From positions 124,001-188,000 of the forward strand of contig NZ_BCWV01000003.1 in assembly GCF_001894765.1 (NCBI RefSeq): a stretch of 64,000 bases of DNA. Direction: 5' to 3'. The notes beneath the pieces are model-generated. The model made no database searches and was not told the DNA's origin. It saw only the letters and a list, made by a program, of their open reading frames with translations. Below, piece after piece: positions 1 to 8,085 of this stretch (the first letter of the stretch is position 1; the number at the start of each line of letters is the position of its first letter). Made by a program: the position numbers and the translations under genes. The DNA is from Rhodococcoides corynebacterioides NBRC 14404. GTDB lineage: Bacteria > Actinomycetota > Actinomycetes > Mycobacteriales > Mycobacteriaceae.

Positions 1-375
1 GACCACCCCGGCCGTGACGGTCGCCGCCAGCAGCACCAGGGGAACGGACCATCCGGATGCGTTCGCGCGCAACATCAGTGCGGCGGTGTAGGCGCCGATG
101 GCCATGAACGCCCCGTGGCCCAGGGACAACTGCCCGTTGAGCCCGGTGAGCACGGTCAGCCCGCCGGCCGCCACCGCCAGGTAGGCGACGGACGTGAGTT
201 GGCTCTGGCGGAAGGTGCTCACGCTCTCGAGCACGAGGACGATCACGACGACGGCCAGCAGGGCCCCGAGCAGGTGCCGGCGCACCGGGGTGGCGACGAG
301 GCGACCGAGGCGACCGAGGCGTCCGGTCTCCGCCGTCGAGGACGACGACGGGCGGGATCGGGTGGGTGCGCTCAT
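1..375 (-). CDS. livM: LivM-type branched-chain amino acid ABC transporter permease (3' end outside window)
   Basis: Second integral-membrane subunit of a hydrophobic amino-acid (HAAT/Liv) ABC importer. Only the first 125 codons are visible. A hydrophilic, Arg/Ser-rich N-terminus of about 30 residues is followed by a membrane segment and then a stretch typical of LivM (GGLTVLTGLNGQLSLGHGAF around residues 70-90). The ATG at 375 lies one base past the stop of livH (377-379), so the two permeases are translationally coupled. The substrate cannot be read from the permease: the family carries branched-chain amino acids, amides or urea. The solute-binding protein is not in the window and may lie to the left. 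Confidence 0.9.
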   Translation of the reverse strand, partial: MSAPTRSRPSSSSTAETGRLGRLGRLVATPVRRHLLGALLAVVVIVLVLESVSTFRQSQLTSVAYLAVAAGGLTVLTGLNGQLSLGHGAFMAIGAYTAALMLRANASGWSVPLVLLAATVTAGVV

Positions 376-376
376 G

Positions 377-1294
377 TCAGACCCTCCTGGCCGAGGCGGC
401 GGCGAACAATCCGTTGGGGCGCACCAGCAGAACGACGATGAGGATCACCAGGGCCGCGAACGACACCAGGTCCTGGCCGACGTACCCGCTGACCGCGGAC
501 AGCCCGACTCCCATGAGTAGTCCCCCGACGACCGCGCCGACGGGACTGTCGAGACCTCCGAGCACGGCCGCGACGAAGCCGAACACGACCACCGAATCCA
601 TGTAACCGGGGTGGACCAGCGACCCGCCCGCGATGAGCAGGCCGGCCACCGATCCCACGGCCGCGGCCAGGGCCCAGCCGAGGGTCAGCATGCGACCCAC
701 CCGCACCCCGAGCAGACGCGACACCTCCTGACTGAAAGCACTGGCGCGCATGGTCAGGCCGAGGTCGGTGAAGCGGAACAGGGCCACCAACGCGGCGAGC
801 ACCACCAGGACCGCGACGACGGTGTAGACGTCGTTCCCCGTCAGCGCGACGTCGACGGACCCGATGCGTTGTCCGTCGAGCCCGAACGGCGCCGGGAACG
901 AACGGAACTGGTTGCCGAAGACCAACGCCGCCACGGCGTGGATCACGATGAACAACCCGAGGGTGAGGATCACCGGATTGATGTGCGACGCACTGTCGAC
1001 GTACCGAATGATCAGGCGCTCGACGAGTGCGCCCAGGATCAGGCCGGACAGGAGCGCCACGCCGAACCCGATCCAGTAGGAGTAGCCGGCGTCGATGACG
1101 GTCAGGGCGACGTAGGTGGTAATCATGGCCATCGGCGCCTGCGCGAAGTTGACGATGCGGGTGGACCGCCAGATGAGCACCAACGCGAGGGCGAACGCGG
1201 CGTAGATCATCCCGTTGGTGATGCCGTTGATGACGATGGTGAGGAGTTGCTGCACCGCTTGGCCTTTCGAGATCGGGAGGGCCGTCGTGGCCAT
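377..1294 (-). CDS. livH: LivH-type branched-chain amino acid ABC transporter permease
   Basis: Inner-membrane permease subunit, 305 residues, the usual LivH length. It has about eight hydrophobic segments and the family pattern GITNGMIYAAFALALVLIW near the N-terminus, and ends in a membrane helix and LVRPNGLF, a common LivH ending. I chose the ATG at 1294 (MATTALPISKG). The frame stays open upstream to 1438, but that extension is Arg/Cys-rich and overlaps livF. The gene follows livF by 25 bp and precedes livM by 1 bp in the order livG-livF-livH-livM. Its job is to form the translocation pore with LivM. Confidence 0.92.
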   Translation of the reverse strand: MATTALPISKGQAVQQLLTIVINGITNGMIYAAFALALVLIWRSTRIVNFAQAPMAMITTYVALTVIDAGYSYWIGFGVALLSGLILGALVERLIIRYVDSASHINPVILTLGLFIVIHAVAALVFGNQFRSFPAPFGLDGQRIGSVDVALTGNDVYTVVAVLVVLAALVALFRFTDLGLTMRASAFSQEVSRLLGVRVGRMLTLGWALAAAVGSVAGLLIAGGSLVHPGYMDSVVVFGFVAAVLGGLDSPVGAVVGGLLMGVGLSAVSGYVGQDLVSFAALVILIVVLLVRPNGLFAAASARRV

Positions 1295-1319
1295 GAGGTC
1301 CGGAGTGCGCTCGCGGGGA

Positions 1320-2123
1320 TCAGAAACCGAGATAGGCGTGTCGCAGCTCCTCGTCGCCCTGCAGATCCGCGGCCGGGCCCTCGCGCACGACGCGCCCCAG
1401 CGAGAGCACGACCGCGTGCTCGGCGATGGACAGGGCACTGCGGGCGTTCTGCTCCACCAGCACCACCGTGAGCCCGTCCGCGTCGACGGCCTCGCGCAGT
1501 TGCCGGAAGATCTGGGCGACCACGCGGGGAGCCAGACCCAACGACGGCTCGTCGAGCAGCAGCACCGACGGGGTGGCCAGCAGCGCCCGCGCGATCACGA
1601 GCATCTGCCGCTCGCCGCCCGAGAGCGTGTGGGCGGTCGCCTGCCGCCGCTGCGCGAGCGGCGGAAACATCTCCCAGACGCGGCTCATGTCCATCCGTGG
1701 CCGAGAGGTGTTGCGGCCCAACAGTCCCAGGCGAAGGTTCTCCTCGACCGTGAGCTCGACGATCACGCCGCGCCCCTCGGGGACGTGGGACAGTCCGCGG
1801 CGCGACATGCGCTCCGCCCCGGCGCCGACCAGGTCGTGGTCGCCCATCGTGATGCTGCCGGAGACCGGGCTCTGCACCGCGGACACGGTGCGCAGCAGGG
1901 TGGTCTTTCCGGCGCCGTTGGCCCCGAGTACCGCCGTCACGGCGCCGGCGGGAACGGTCATCGACACCGCGTCCAACGCCGTCACCGCGCCGTACCGCAC
2001 GGTGAGATCGCGGATCGTCAGCGCCGCCGTGTCCGTTGCCGCGGTGTCCGTTGCCGCGGTGTCCGTTGCCGCCCTGTCCGTTGCCGCCCTGTCCGTTGCA
2101 GCGCTGCCCCTGTCACCCTTCAC
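1320..2123 (-). CDS. livF: LivF-type branched-chain amino acid ABC transporter ATP-binding protein
   Basis: Cytoplasmic ATPase of the Liv importer, 267 residues. The Walker A motif GANGAGKTT, the signature LSGGERQML and Walker B VLLLDEPS are all intact. The start at 2123 overlaps the end of livG by 11 bp. The first 35 residues are unusual: five copies of a five-residue Ala-Ala-Thr-Asp-Arg/Thr unit precede the normal LivF start (ALTIRDLTVRYG). They are encoded by a 15-bp tandem repeat listed separately. A shorter start inside or after the repeat is possible, but no better one with a clear ribosome site is visible. Confidence 0.92.
   Translation of the reverse strand: MKGDRGSAATDRAATDRAATDTAATDTAATDTAALTIRDLTVRYGAVTALDAVSMTVPAGAVTAVLGANGAGKTTLLRTVSAVQSPVSGSITMGDHDLVGAGAERMSRRGLSHVPEGRGVIVELTVEENLRLGLLGRNTSRPRMDMSRVWEMFPPLAQRRQATAHTLSGGERQMLVIARALLATPSVLLLDEPSLGLAPRVVAQIFRQLREAVDADGLTVVLVEQNARSALSIAEHAVVLSLGRVVREGPAADLQGDEELRHAYLGF
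2023..2112 (-). repeat. 15-bp tandem repeat inside the 5' end of livF
   Basis: Five near-identical 15-bp units (gccgc-S-S-tgtccgtt, S = G or C) run from 2023 to 2097, followed by a decayed sixth unit to 2112. The unit is a multiple of three, so copy-number change would add or remove five residues (AATDR or AATDT) from the LivF N-terminus without shifting frame. Confidence 0.85.
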
Positions 2124-2916
2124 GGTCCACCTCGTCTCCCAGGTACGCGGCGAGCACCGCGGGGTCCCGACGCACCCGGTCGGGTGTCCCGCGAGCGATG
2201 ACCTTGCCGAAATCGAGCACCACCAGGTGGTCGCAGACGCTCATGACCAGATCCATGTGGTGCTCGACCAGCAGGATGGACATGCGCGTGGTCAACGACC
2301 GCATCGTCTCGGCGAGGTCGTCCATCTCCGCGTCGGACAGTCCCGACGCGGGTTCGTCGAGCAGCAGCAAAGTCGGTTCAGACACGAGCGCGCGAGCGAG
2401 CGCAACCTTTTTGCGGACCGCGTACGGCAGGCTGGGCGGATACCGCGACGCATGACCGTCGATGCCGAGCTCGACGAGCACGGCCAGTGCGCGATCCCGG
2501 AGCGCCGCGGTGTCCCGGCCCGCCGATCGCAGCCCCAGGAGGGCGCTCACGACCCCGGTGGTGGAGAGATGGTCCGCGCCGACCATGACGTTGTCCAGGA
2601 CGGTCATGCGGTCGAACAGCCCGAGGCCCTGCAGGGTGCGGCTCATGCCCAGTCGAGGCAGATCCTTCGGCCGGAGGCGCGCGATCGACTCGCCGCTGCG
2701 GACCACCGAGCCCGCCTGCGGCCGCACCAGCCCGCAGGCCACGTTGAACAGCGTGGTCTTGCCGGCCCCGTTGGGCCCGATCACGCCGAGGATCTCGCCC
2801 GAGCCGACCGACAGACTTACGTCGGACAGGGCCGTGATGCCGCCGAACTCGACCGTGACGTCGGTCAGGGCGAAGACGGATTCGGTCGTGATGGGTGACG
2901 GTTCGGTCAGCGGCAC
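2113..2916 (-). CDS. livG: LivG-type branched-chain amino acid ABC transporter ATP-binding protein
   Basis: First gene of the liv operon and second ATPase subunit, 267 residues from the chosen start. Walker A (GPNGAGKTT) and Walker B (LLLLDEPASGL) are clear. The ABC signature is altered: where most LivG proteins carry LSYGQQR or LPYGxQ, this one reads LPYAVRKKV, so the conserved glycine is alanine. The GTG at 2916 is preceded by a good GAGGTGG ribosome site. An upstream in-frame GTG at 2949 has no such site and would add 11 residues. The gene is divergent from the PucR-type regulator, which probably controls it. Confidence 0.88.
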   Translation of the reverse strand: MPLTEPSPITTESVFALTDVTVEFGGITALSDVSLSVGSGEILGVIGPNGAGKTTLFNVACGLVRPQAGSVVRSGESIARLRPKDLPRLGMSRTLQGLGLFDRMTVLDNVMVGADHLSTTGVVSALLGLRSAGRDTAALRDRALAVLVELGIDGHASRYPPSLPYAVRKKVALARALVSEPTLLLLDEPASGLSDAEMDDLAETMRSLTTRMSILLVEHHMDLVMSVCDHLVVLDFGKVIARGTPDRVRRDPAVLAAYLGDEVDREG

Positions 2917-3066
2917 AGTGGTCCACCTCACAGTTCGGGTGGCACTCACTATGGACGCTGCGCACAGTCCTGGATATGGGCGGAGCGCACAAATCTGATG
3001 GGTTCGGGGGCACTGTTTTCGGTCATTTCACCCCGTTCTCCGGGCGCGGTGCGCAAAGCTCTGCTC
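2917..3066. promoter_or_regulatory. Divergent livG / pucR control region with repeated GCGCA motifs
   Basis: The region between the two divergent start codons holds three copies of a related short word: gcgcacag at 2960-2967, gcgcacaaa at 2985-2993 and gcgcaaag at 3051-3058. Direct repeats of this kind in front of a regulator and its likely target could be binding sites for the PucR-type protein. This is inference; no consensus for this regulator is known to me. If the regulator starts at 2998 instead of 3067, the third copy would be coding. Confidence 0.35.
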
Positions 3067-4401
3067 ATGGGCTCGCCGTCGCACGGCCCGGCGACACCGC
3101 CGTACGGACCCGCCGGACCCCCGTCCGGCCGAGGTGACGTCGGCCGTGTCCGCACCCGCACGACGGGCGTGCTCGCGCGCCTGTCCCCGGCGGAACGCGA
3201 CGCGGTGCGACGGGCCTGGGCGACCCTGCTCCCCGAGTCCGACGCCCTCGCGGACTCCATCACCCTGGCCCTGTTCGAGCAGGACCCGGAGTACATGGCG
3301 GCCGGCTCGGACATCCCGTCGATCGTGCGCTCCAGCACGCGCGAACACATCCGGCTCGGGCTCCGTCGCCTGAGCGGCATGCCGGATTCACCCGAGGCGA
3401 CGACGGACGTGTGGCGACGGACGGGGCGCGAGCGCGCACGCCAGGGCATTCCGATGGAGCTGGTGCTCAAGGCCTACACCCTGGGGTCCCGGACGCTGTG
3501 GGAGGAGTTGGCCGCCGCGGTGGCCGAGAAGCCGTCGTTGCTCGAGGCGCGGCTGCTTCTGGTTGCGGGACAACGTCTCTGGCAGGCGCTCGACACCCAG
3601 AACACCATTCTGGTGGACGCGTACCGGCGCGAGACCGCGCGCATGCAGCAGCGCGACCTGTCGAAGATCCTCTCGGTGCTCGACGGTCTGCGCGACGGCC
3701 GCGGCGCGGACCCGCAGTTCGCCGCCGACGCCCGAGCGACGTTGGGGCTCGCCCCATCTCAGGCGATCGCCTGCGCCGTCGGCGCGGTGTCGGACCTGGG
3801 CGAGCCTCCGCTGGCCGCACCCGAGGACACGGTCGACGCCGTGACCACGTCGTCCTTCTGGCACGTGCGCGACGGGGTGCAGTTCGGCCTCCTCGGCCTC
3901 GGGCCGGGCGGCGCATCCGCCGTGGCGGACGCCGTGGCTCCCCGCGCGACCGGCGCGGTGGGCATCGCGGCGTCGACGGACGGGCTGGCGTCGTTCGCCT
4001 CCGCGTATCGCACCGCGGCCCGCGCCGCCGCGACCGTCGCGGCCGGCGACCGCCTCGCCGTCGTCGCCACCGACCGACTGCCCGCCATCGTCGTCTCCGC
4101 GGACGACGAGATCGCCGAACTGATCGAAGGGCACGCGTTCGGCGACCTGCTGCACCAACCTGCGGCCACGCGGGACACGCTGCTGCGCACGCTCGCGCAC
4201 GTCCTGGTGGCGGACGGCTCCCCCACCAATGCGGCCAAACTGCTCTACTGCCACCGCAACACCGTCATCTACCGGATGCGGCAGGTGGAGGACTTGACCG
4301 GCCGCAGTGCGGCCGATCCCGACGATCGACTGATCCTGACGCTCGCTCTGGTGCGGTCGGGCCACTGGGCGGATGCGGTGGGTGCGGCCGAGTCGCGCTG
4401 A
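3067..4401 (+). CDS. PucR/CdaR-type helix-turn-helix transcriptional regulator
   Basis: Cytoplasmic regulator, 444 residues from the ATG at 3067; another ATG at 2998 would give 467, and neither has a strong ribosome site. The C-terminal part is the PucR-type helix-turn-helix: YCHRNTVIYRMRQVEDLTG followed by LILTLALV, near residues 395-435. The middle (about 205-340) fits the GGDEF-like/CdaR linker domain of this family. The N-terminal half carries an RsbR-like helical sensor pattern (LVLKAYTLGSRTLW). Family members commonly control nearby amino-acid or purine transport genes. The divergent liv operon 150 bp away is the obvious candidate target. Confidence 0.85.
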   Translation: MGSPSHGPATPPYGPAGPPSGRGDVGRVRTRTTGVLARLSPAERDAVRRAWATLLPESDALADSITLALFEQDPEYMAAGSDIPSIVRSSTREHIRLGLRRLSGMPDSPEATTDVWRRTGRERARQGIPMELVLKAYTLGSRTLWEELAAAVAEKPSLLEARLLLVAGQRLWQALDTQNTILVDAYRRETARMQQRDLSKILSVLDGLRDGRGADPQFAADARATLGLAPSQAIACAVGAVSDLGEPPLAAPEDTVDAVTTSSFWHVRDGVQFGLLGLGPGGASAVADAVAPRATGAVGIAASTDGLASFASAYRTAARAAATVAAGDRLAVVATDRLPAIVVSADDEIAELIEGHAFGDLLHQPAATRDTLLRTLAHVLVADGSPTNAAKLLYCHRNTVIYRMRQVEDLTGRSAADPDDRLILTLALVRSGHWADAVGAAESR

Positions 4402-4502
4402 ATGGAACCGCGCGGACCCGCGCTGGGATGGAACCGCGCGGACCCGCGCTGAATGGAACCGCGCGGACCCGCGCTGGGATGGAACCGCGCGGACCCGCGC
4501 TG
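4401..4502. repeat. Four-copy 25/26-bp tandem repeat with an internal dyad, just after the PucR-type gene
   Basis: Units lie at 4401-4425, 4426-4451, 4452-4476 and 4477-4502. Copies 1 and 3 are 25 bp and begin aatgg; copies 2 and 4 are 26 bp and begin ggatgg, so the array is a doubled 51-bp unit. Each unit contains GCGCGG-AC-CCGCGC, a perfect 6-bp inverted repeat with a 2-base centre. The array starts on the last base of the regulator's stop codon. It may act as a set of terminators or protein sites; no spacers are present, so it is not a CRISPR array. Confidence 0.85.
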
Positions 4503-4562
4503 CGTCGAACCTCCGCAGGGGATCGGTGACCCCGTCACCGCGGACAGCCGGAGGGGATACGC

Positions 4563-5987
4563 ATGAGCGGCATGGACACGCTCGGGGTACTGGTGGACAC
4601 GGCTCGGGACGTCGGGGCGCACGCGATCGACCGGGCGAGGGTCGCCCTGCACGATCTGGTGACCGGTGACGACAGCGAGCGCCTCGCCGCCGGGGAACGC
4701 GCCCTCGCCCGATACCGGGACCTCGCGGGCAGCGTCACCGGGCCGTCGGGTGCCCCCGGCGGTGTGGTGCCCGAGGCCTTCGAGGCCATGTCGCACCCCG
4801 CGATCTGGGGACACGCCGCGGAGCTGACGCCGGCGATGCTCGACGCGGGGGCGGAGACCTGGCGCATGGCACACGAGCGCCTCGCCGCAGCGGTGACCAC
4901 GCTGTGGCGCGACCTCGAGGCCGTCCTCGGCTCCGACTGGGAGGGCATGACGGCCGACGCCGCCCTCGCGGCGGTGGCGGCCTACCGCGATCGATCGCTG
5001 ACCTCGGTGGACCTGATGGGCGTGGTGTCCGCCGAACTCGACGTGGCTCGTCACGGCCTGGCCGCCACCCGGGAGAGCGTGCCGCCTCCGCAGTCCTTCA
5101 CGCCCTCGGACTTCGCCCGCGTCGCCGTCAGCACGCTGTCCCTGAACCCGATGGCGTCGGCGCACAGCGTGACCGCGCTCTTCGCCGAGGAGGAGGAACG
5201 ACGCGCCGAGGCCGTCGCGGTGATGAAGAGCGTGTACGTCCCGACGGTCCTGCGGGCCGACAGTTCCGTCCCCGCCCTGCCGCCACCGGTCGACCCGGCA
5301 CCGGGCAGCACCGTCGACGGCGGTGGTGGCAGCGGCGGTGCCGGCGGTCCGAGCGCCGGGACGGCGTTCGGCGCGGGGTCGGCCGTCACACCCGTCGGGA
5401 CCGCGCCGGCCTTCGCCGACACGGTCGCCGCGTCGGCCGCCGCACCCGAATCGCCCGGCGGCGCTGCGGCCGGGGACCGCGCGGCCGCAGTGTCTCCCGC
5501 GGGGGCGGACCGCTCCGGCGCCGCATCCGCGGGCTCGGCTGCGGGCACGGTGCCCGGTGGCGTGACGTCGGCCGGGTCGTCGGTGCCGGCTCCGGCGTCG
5601 TCGGCGCCCGCGTCGGCCGGATCCGCGCGGGCGGGGACGTCGGGATCCGGGACGTCTCGCGGCGCGGCACGGTCGGGCTCCGGCGGGGTCGGTCGCGGTG
5701 GATCCGGCGGCGCGCCGGGACACGCTCGCGGTCCGGCCGACGGGGCGGGGACGCGGATCCTCGGGGAGCGCGCCGTCGCGCCCGCCGGGTCGCTCGGGTC
5801 GGCGGCGTCCGGAACCGGCGGCGGCGCGGTCGCTCGGGGCGGAATGATGGGCCCGGCCGCGATGATGCCCGGCCGCGGCGGAGGCGACGACAGCGAGCAT
5901 CGCCCGGCCCGCTACCTCGTCACCGCGGACAACGGCGATGCGCTGGTGGGAGATCTGCCGCTGGTCGCCCCGCCGGTCATCGGATGA
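4563..5987 (+). CDS. PPE/WXG-like putative type VII secretion substrate with a Gly/Ala/Ser/Pro-rich tail
   Basis: A 474-residue protein. The N-terminal 230 residues are predicted helical with a W-E-G turn at 126-128, as in the WXG/PPE helical hairpin of ESX substrates. A low-complexity Gly/Ala/Ser/Pro-rich region follows (about 235-430), then a short conserved-looking tail ending VAPPVIG. I see no obvious post-hairpin YxxxD/E signal. The start is well supported: GGAGGGG lies nine bases upstream of the ATG. The stop overlaps the start of the EspG-like gene by four bases (ATGA), so the two are co-translated. Function is inferred from architecture and partner; it could instead be a surface protein that only resembles PPE proteins. 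Confidence 0.65.
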   Translation: MSGMDTLGVLVDTARDVGAHAIDRARVALHDLVTGDDSERLAAGERALARYRDLAGSVTGPSGAPGGVVPEAFEAMSHPAIWGHAAELTPAMLDAGAETWRMAHERLAAAVTTLWRDLEAVLGSDWEGMTADAALAAVAAYRDRSLTSVDLMGVVSAELDVARHGLAATRESVPPPQSFTPSDFARVAVSTLSLNPMASAHSVTALFAEEEERRAEAVAVMKSVYVPTVLRADSSVPALPPPVDPAPGSTVDGGGGSGGAGGPSAGTAFGAGSAVTPVGTAPAFADTVAASAAAPESPGGAAAGDRAAAVSPAGADRSGAASAGSAAGTVPGGVTSAGSSVPAPASSAPASAGSARAGTSGSGTSRGAARSGSGGVGRGGSGGAPGHARGPADGAGTRILGERAVAPAGSLGSAASGTGGGAVARGGMMGPAAMMPGRGGGDDSEHRPARYLVTADNGDALVGDLPLVAPPVIG

Positions 5988-6712
5988 CGACCGCGGAACT
6001 GTCCCCGGTGGCCGTCGAGGTGCTCGCGGGGGTACTCGGGTGCGCGGGTCCCCCGTTCCCGATCGCGGTCGCCGGACACGGCACGGTCGTGGACGCGCAT
6101 GCTCTCGCCGCCGAACGACGCCGGGCGGTACTCACCCTGAGCGGGTCCGACGTCGTCGCCGCGGCGGCCACGGTGAACCCGGCCGCCCTGCACGTCACGG
6201 TCTGCGGCGTCCACGTCGACGGGACACGAGTTCGCGTCCGGGCTGCCCTGACGGCGGAACCGGCCGGCACCCACGCCCCGGCCGTGACGATGGTGCAGCA
6301 CCCGGACGGCGTCGTCACCCTGGACGCGATGGCCGCCGCGGCGCTGCCGGACGCACTCGCGGCGGTGATCGGCGGCGCCGCGGGCGACCTGCCCGCCGGG
6401 ACGGCCGCGCGTGCGGACGTCGAGGCACCTCGATCGGTCGTGCGGCACACGGACGACGAGGTCGCGCGCGTCCTTGCGGTGCTGGACCGGCCGCGCACCG
6501 GCGTCGGCGACGTCGTCGTCGGGCAGCTGGGGCCCGAGGCGGACGGACCGCTGGTGGCCACCGACGGGTTCCGGTGGATCGACACCGACCGCGGTCGCTA
6601 CCTGGTCACCACGACCGATGCCCGGGTGTCGGTGCGGCCGGCGGGCCGCGCCGCCGCGGCCACGGCCCTCGCGCACCTGCTGGTGGTCTCCACCGCGTCG
6701 GCGTCGGTGTGA
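5984..6712 (+). CDS. EspG-like ESX secretion-associated chaperone
   Basis: A 242-residue protein with the layout of EspG family members, cytoplasmic chaperones that bind PPE proteins before type VII export. The N-terminal ELSPVAVEVLAGVLG matches how EspG proteins open. The C-terminal segment RWIDTDRGRYLVTTT, with a following Pro and amphipathic helix, matches the family's last strand and helix. The ATG at 5984 overlaps the stop of the PPE-like gene by four bases. No EccB/C/D/E, EsxA/B or MycP gene lies in the window, so the pair is separated from any core secretion locus here. Confidence 0.68.
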   Translation: MTTAELSPVAVEVLAGVLGCAGPPFPIAVAGHGTVVDAHALAAERRRAVLTLSGSDVVAAAATVNPAALHVTVCGVHVDGTRVRVRAALTAEPAGTHAPAVTMVQHPDGVVTLDAMAAAALPDALAAVIGGAAGDLPAGTAARADVEAPRSVVRHTDDEVARVLAVLDRPRTGVGDVVVGQLGPEADGPLVATDGFRWIDTDRGRYLVTTTDARVSVRPAGRAAAATALAHLLVVSTASASV

Positions 6713-6789
6713 TGACCGCGTCCGACCGGGTACGCGGCTAGGGTTGGCCCGGCAGGACAGTCGGGTCGGGCGAGGAAGGGACGGGGCGG

Positions 6790-7329
6790 ATGAGCGATCG
6801 GTACCGCGACGAGTACCAGGGCGGCTACCAGGGCGGGTACGACGACCGCACGCGCGCCTACGGCCGTCAGGACCCCTATGCCGCGCCGAGCCCCGGTCCG
6901 AAGCCGGGGTCGGGCCTGAAGTTCGACGTCGGTCCGTTCGTGGGCGGAGTGGTCGCCACCGCGATCACCACGTTCCTCGCCGGGTGGGTGGCCACGGCGA
7001 TCGTGCAGGCCGTCTACAACCGCACCGACACCCGCGTCTTCTGGATGTACGGACTGTCCGACCCGTGGATCGCAGGCATCTACGGTGCCCTCGCGGCGGT
7101 CCTCGCGGGCGCGTTCATGCTACTGCTGTTCCAGGCCGTGCCGTCCCCGACCACGTTCTTCTCCTGGATCGCGGGCCTGATCGTGGTGGCGGTGATCGTG
7201 CTCCCGTTCCTCGCGGCCGGGGCGATCACGGCGGCGATCGGAGCGGCCATCGTGAACGGTCTGATGGGCTTCGTCATCGTCGCCCTGCTGTCGACCACCG
7301 CCGCCAAGACGTACCACGGGCGGCCCTGA
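6790..7329 (+). CDS. Small four-helix membrane protein (DUF6069-like)
   Basis: A 179-residue membrane protein. The first 45 residues are Tyr/Gly/Arg/Pro-rich and presumably cytoplasmic, with a short repeated GGYQGGYD-type element. Four hydrophobic segments follow at roughly 50-75, 95-120, 122-145 and 148-170. This matches the general layout of DUF6069 proteins in actinobacteria, whose role is unknown. A GGAAGGGACGGGG stretch precedes the ATG. The gene follows the EspG-like gene by 77 bp in the same direction and ends 7 bp from the convergent siderophore-interacting gene. Confidence 0.6.
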   Translation: MSDRYRDEYQGGYQGGYDDRTRAYGRQDPYAAPSPGPKPGSGLKFDVGPFVGGVVATAITTFLAGWVATAIVQAVYNRTDTRVFWMYGLSDPWIAGIYGALAAVLAGAFMLLLFQAVPSPTTFFSWIAGLIVVAVIVLPFLAAGAITAAIGAAIVNGLMGFVIVALLSTTAAKTYHGRP

Positions 7330-7336
7330 GCACGCG

Positions 7337-8065
7337 TCAGGCGATCCAGTAGCCCTGCGCCTTGAGCGCCCCGCGCGGAACGCCGTACTCGGACTTCAGC
7401 ACCGACGCGACCGCGCGGGTGGTCACGGTGTCGCACGCGACCCAGGCGGCGTGATCGGCGGCGTCGAACACCCCGGCCCGCACCGCGTCCACCATCGAGG
7501 CACCGCCGTCGCGCCGCGGGATGTGCTGGACGGTGGTCGCGGGCGTCGAGACCAGCGGCAGGTCGTGATCCAACTCGTGGACGGTCTCGAGCCAGAGGGT
7601 GACCGGGAGCGTGTCCGGCAGCGCCGCGAGCAGGGACCGGATCGCCGGCACCGACGCCGAGTCCCCGGCAACGAGGTAGCCCGCGGGCAGCGGGTCGGGC
7701 ACGGCGTACTTCGATCCCTGGAACGTCGCGTCGAGGGTGTCGCCGGGACGGGCGCGCCGCGCCCAGTTCGACGCCGCCCCTGCGTGCAGGGCGAACTCGA
7801 CCGTGAACTCGTCGGCCTCCGGATCCGGGTCGACGACGGTGTAGGCGCGGTGGTGCAGCGTCGACGACCCGTCGTCGGTGGGAAACCAGCACCGCAGCCA
7901 CATCGTCGGGTGGTAGGTCTTGCGACCGAACAGCCCGCCCGCGTTCACCCGCACGCGCCGGTAGTGCGGCGTGACGTCCTCGGTGTGCAGGACGGTCAGG
8001 CGAACGTCGGCCCCGCCCATCAGCTTGAGAACGGTGCCCTGCCAGCCCTTCGTCTGTGCGCTCAC
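7337..8065 (-). CDS. Siderophore-interacting protein (FAD/NAD(P)H ferric-siderophore reductase)
   Basis: A 242-residue cytoplasmic flavoprotein of the SIP family (ViuB/FscN type), which releases iron from imported siderophores by reduction. The FAD-binding signature RAYT is at residues 73-76 after a beta-barrel N-terminus, and the NAD(P)-binding half includes GDSASVPAIRSLL. The start is the GTG at 8065 (VSAQTKGW). A longer in-frame reading upstream is the reverse strand of the neighbouring HAD gene. An IdeR-type iron box lies immediately before the GTG, so expression is probably repressed when iron is sufficient and the message may be leaderless. Confidence 0.9.
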   Translation of the reverse strand: MSAQTKGWQGTVLKLMGGADVRLTVLHTEDVTPHYRRVRVNAGGLFGRKTYHPTMWLRCWFPTDDGSSTLHHRAYTVVDPDPEADEFTVEFALHAGAASNWARRARPGDTLDATFQGSKYAVPDPLPAGYLVAGDSASVPAIRSLLAALPDTLPVTLWLETVHELDHDLPLVSTPATTVQHIPRRDGGASMVDAVRAGVFDAADHAAWVACDTVTTRAVASVLKSEYGVPRGALKAQGYWIA

Positions 8066-8066
8066 G

Positions 8067-8085
8067 AGAAGTGAGGGTAACCTAA
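8067..8085 (-). promoter_or_regulatory. IdeR/DtxR-type iron box in front of the siderophore-interacting gene
   Basis: Read on the minus strand from 8085 to 8067 the sequence is TTAGGTTACCCTCACTTCT. It matches 13 of 19 positions of the IdeR consensus (TTAGGTTAG, centre C, then CTAACCTAA reading), with a perfect left half TTAGGTTA and a weaker right half. The box ends one base before the GTG start and overlaps the stop codon of the upstream HAD gene. IdeR-Fe(II) binding here would block the promoter. Confidence 0.65.

Noticed and set aside
2917-2949. GTG at 2949 as the livG start
   Set aside because: There is no ribosome site before it, whereas GTG 2916 has GAGGTGG at good spacing.
4401-4502. 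Tandem array considered as a CRISPR
   Set aside because: Units abut with no unique spacers and no cas genes are present.
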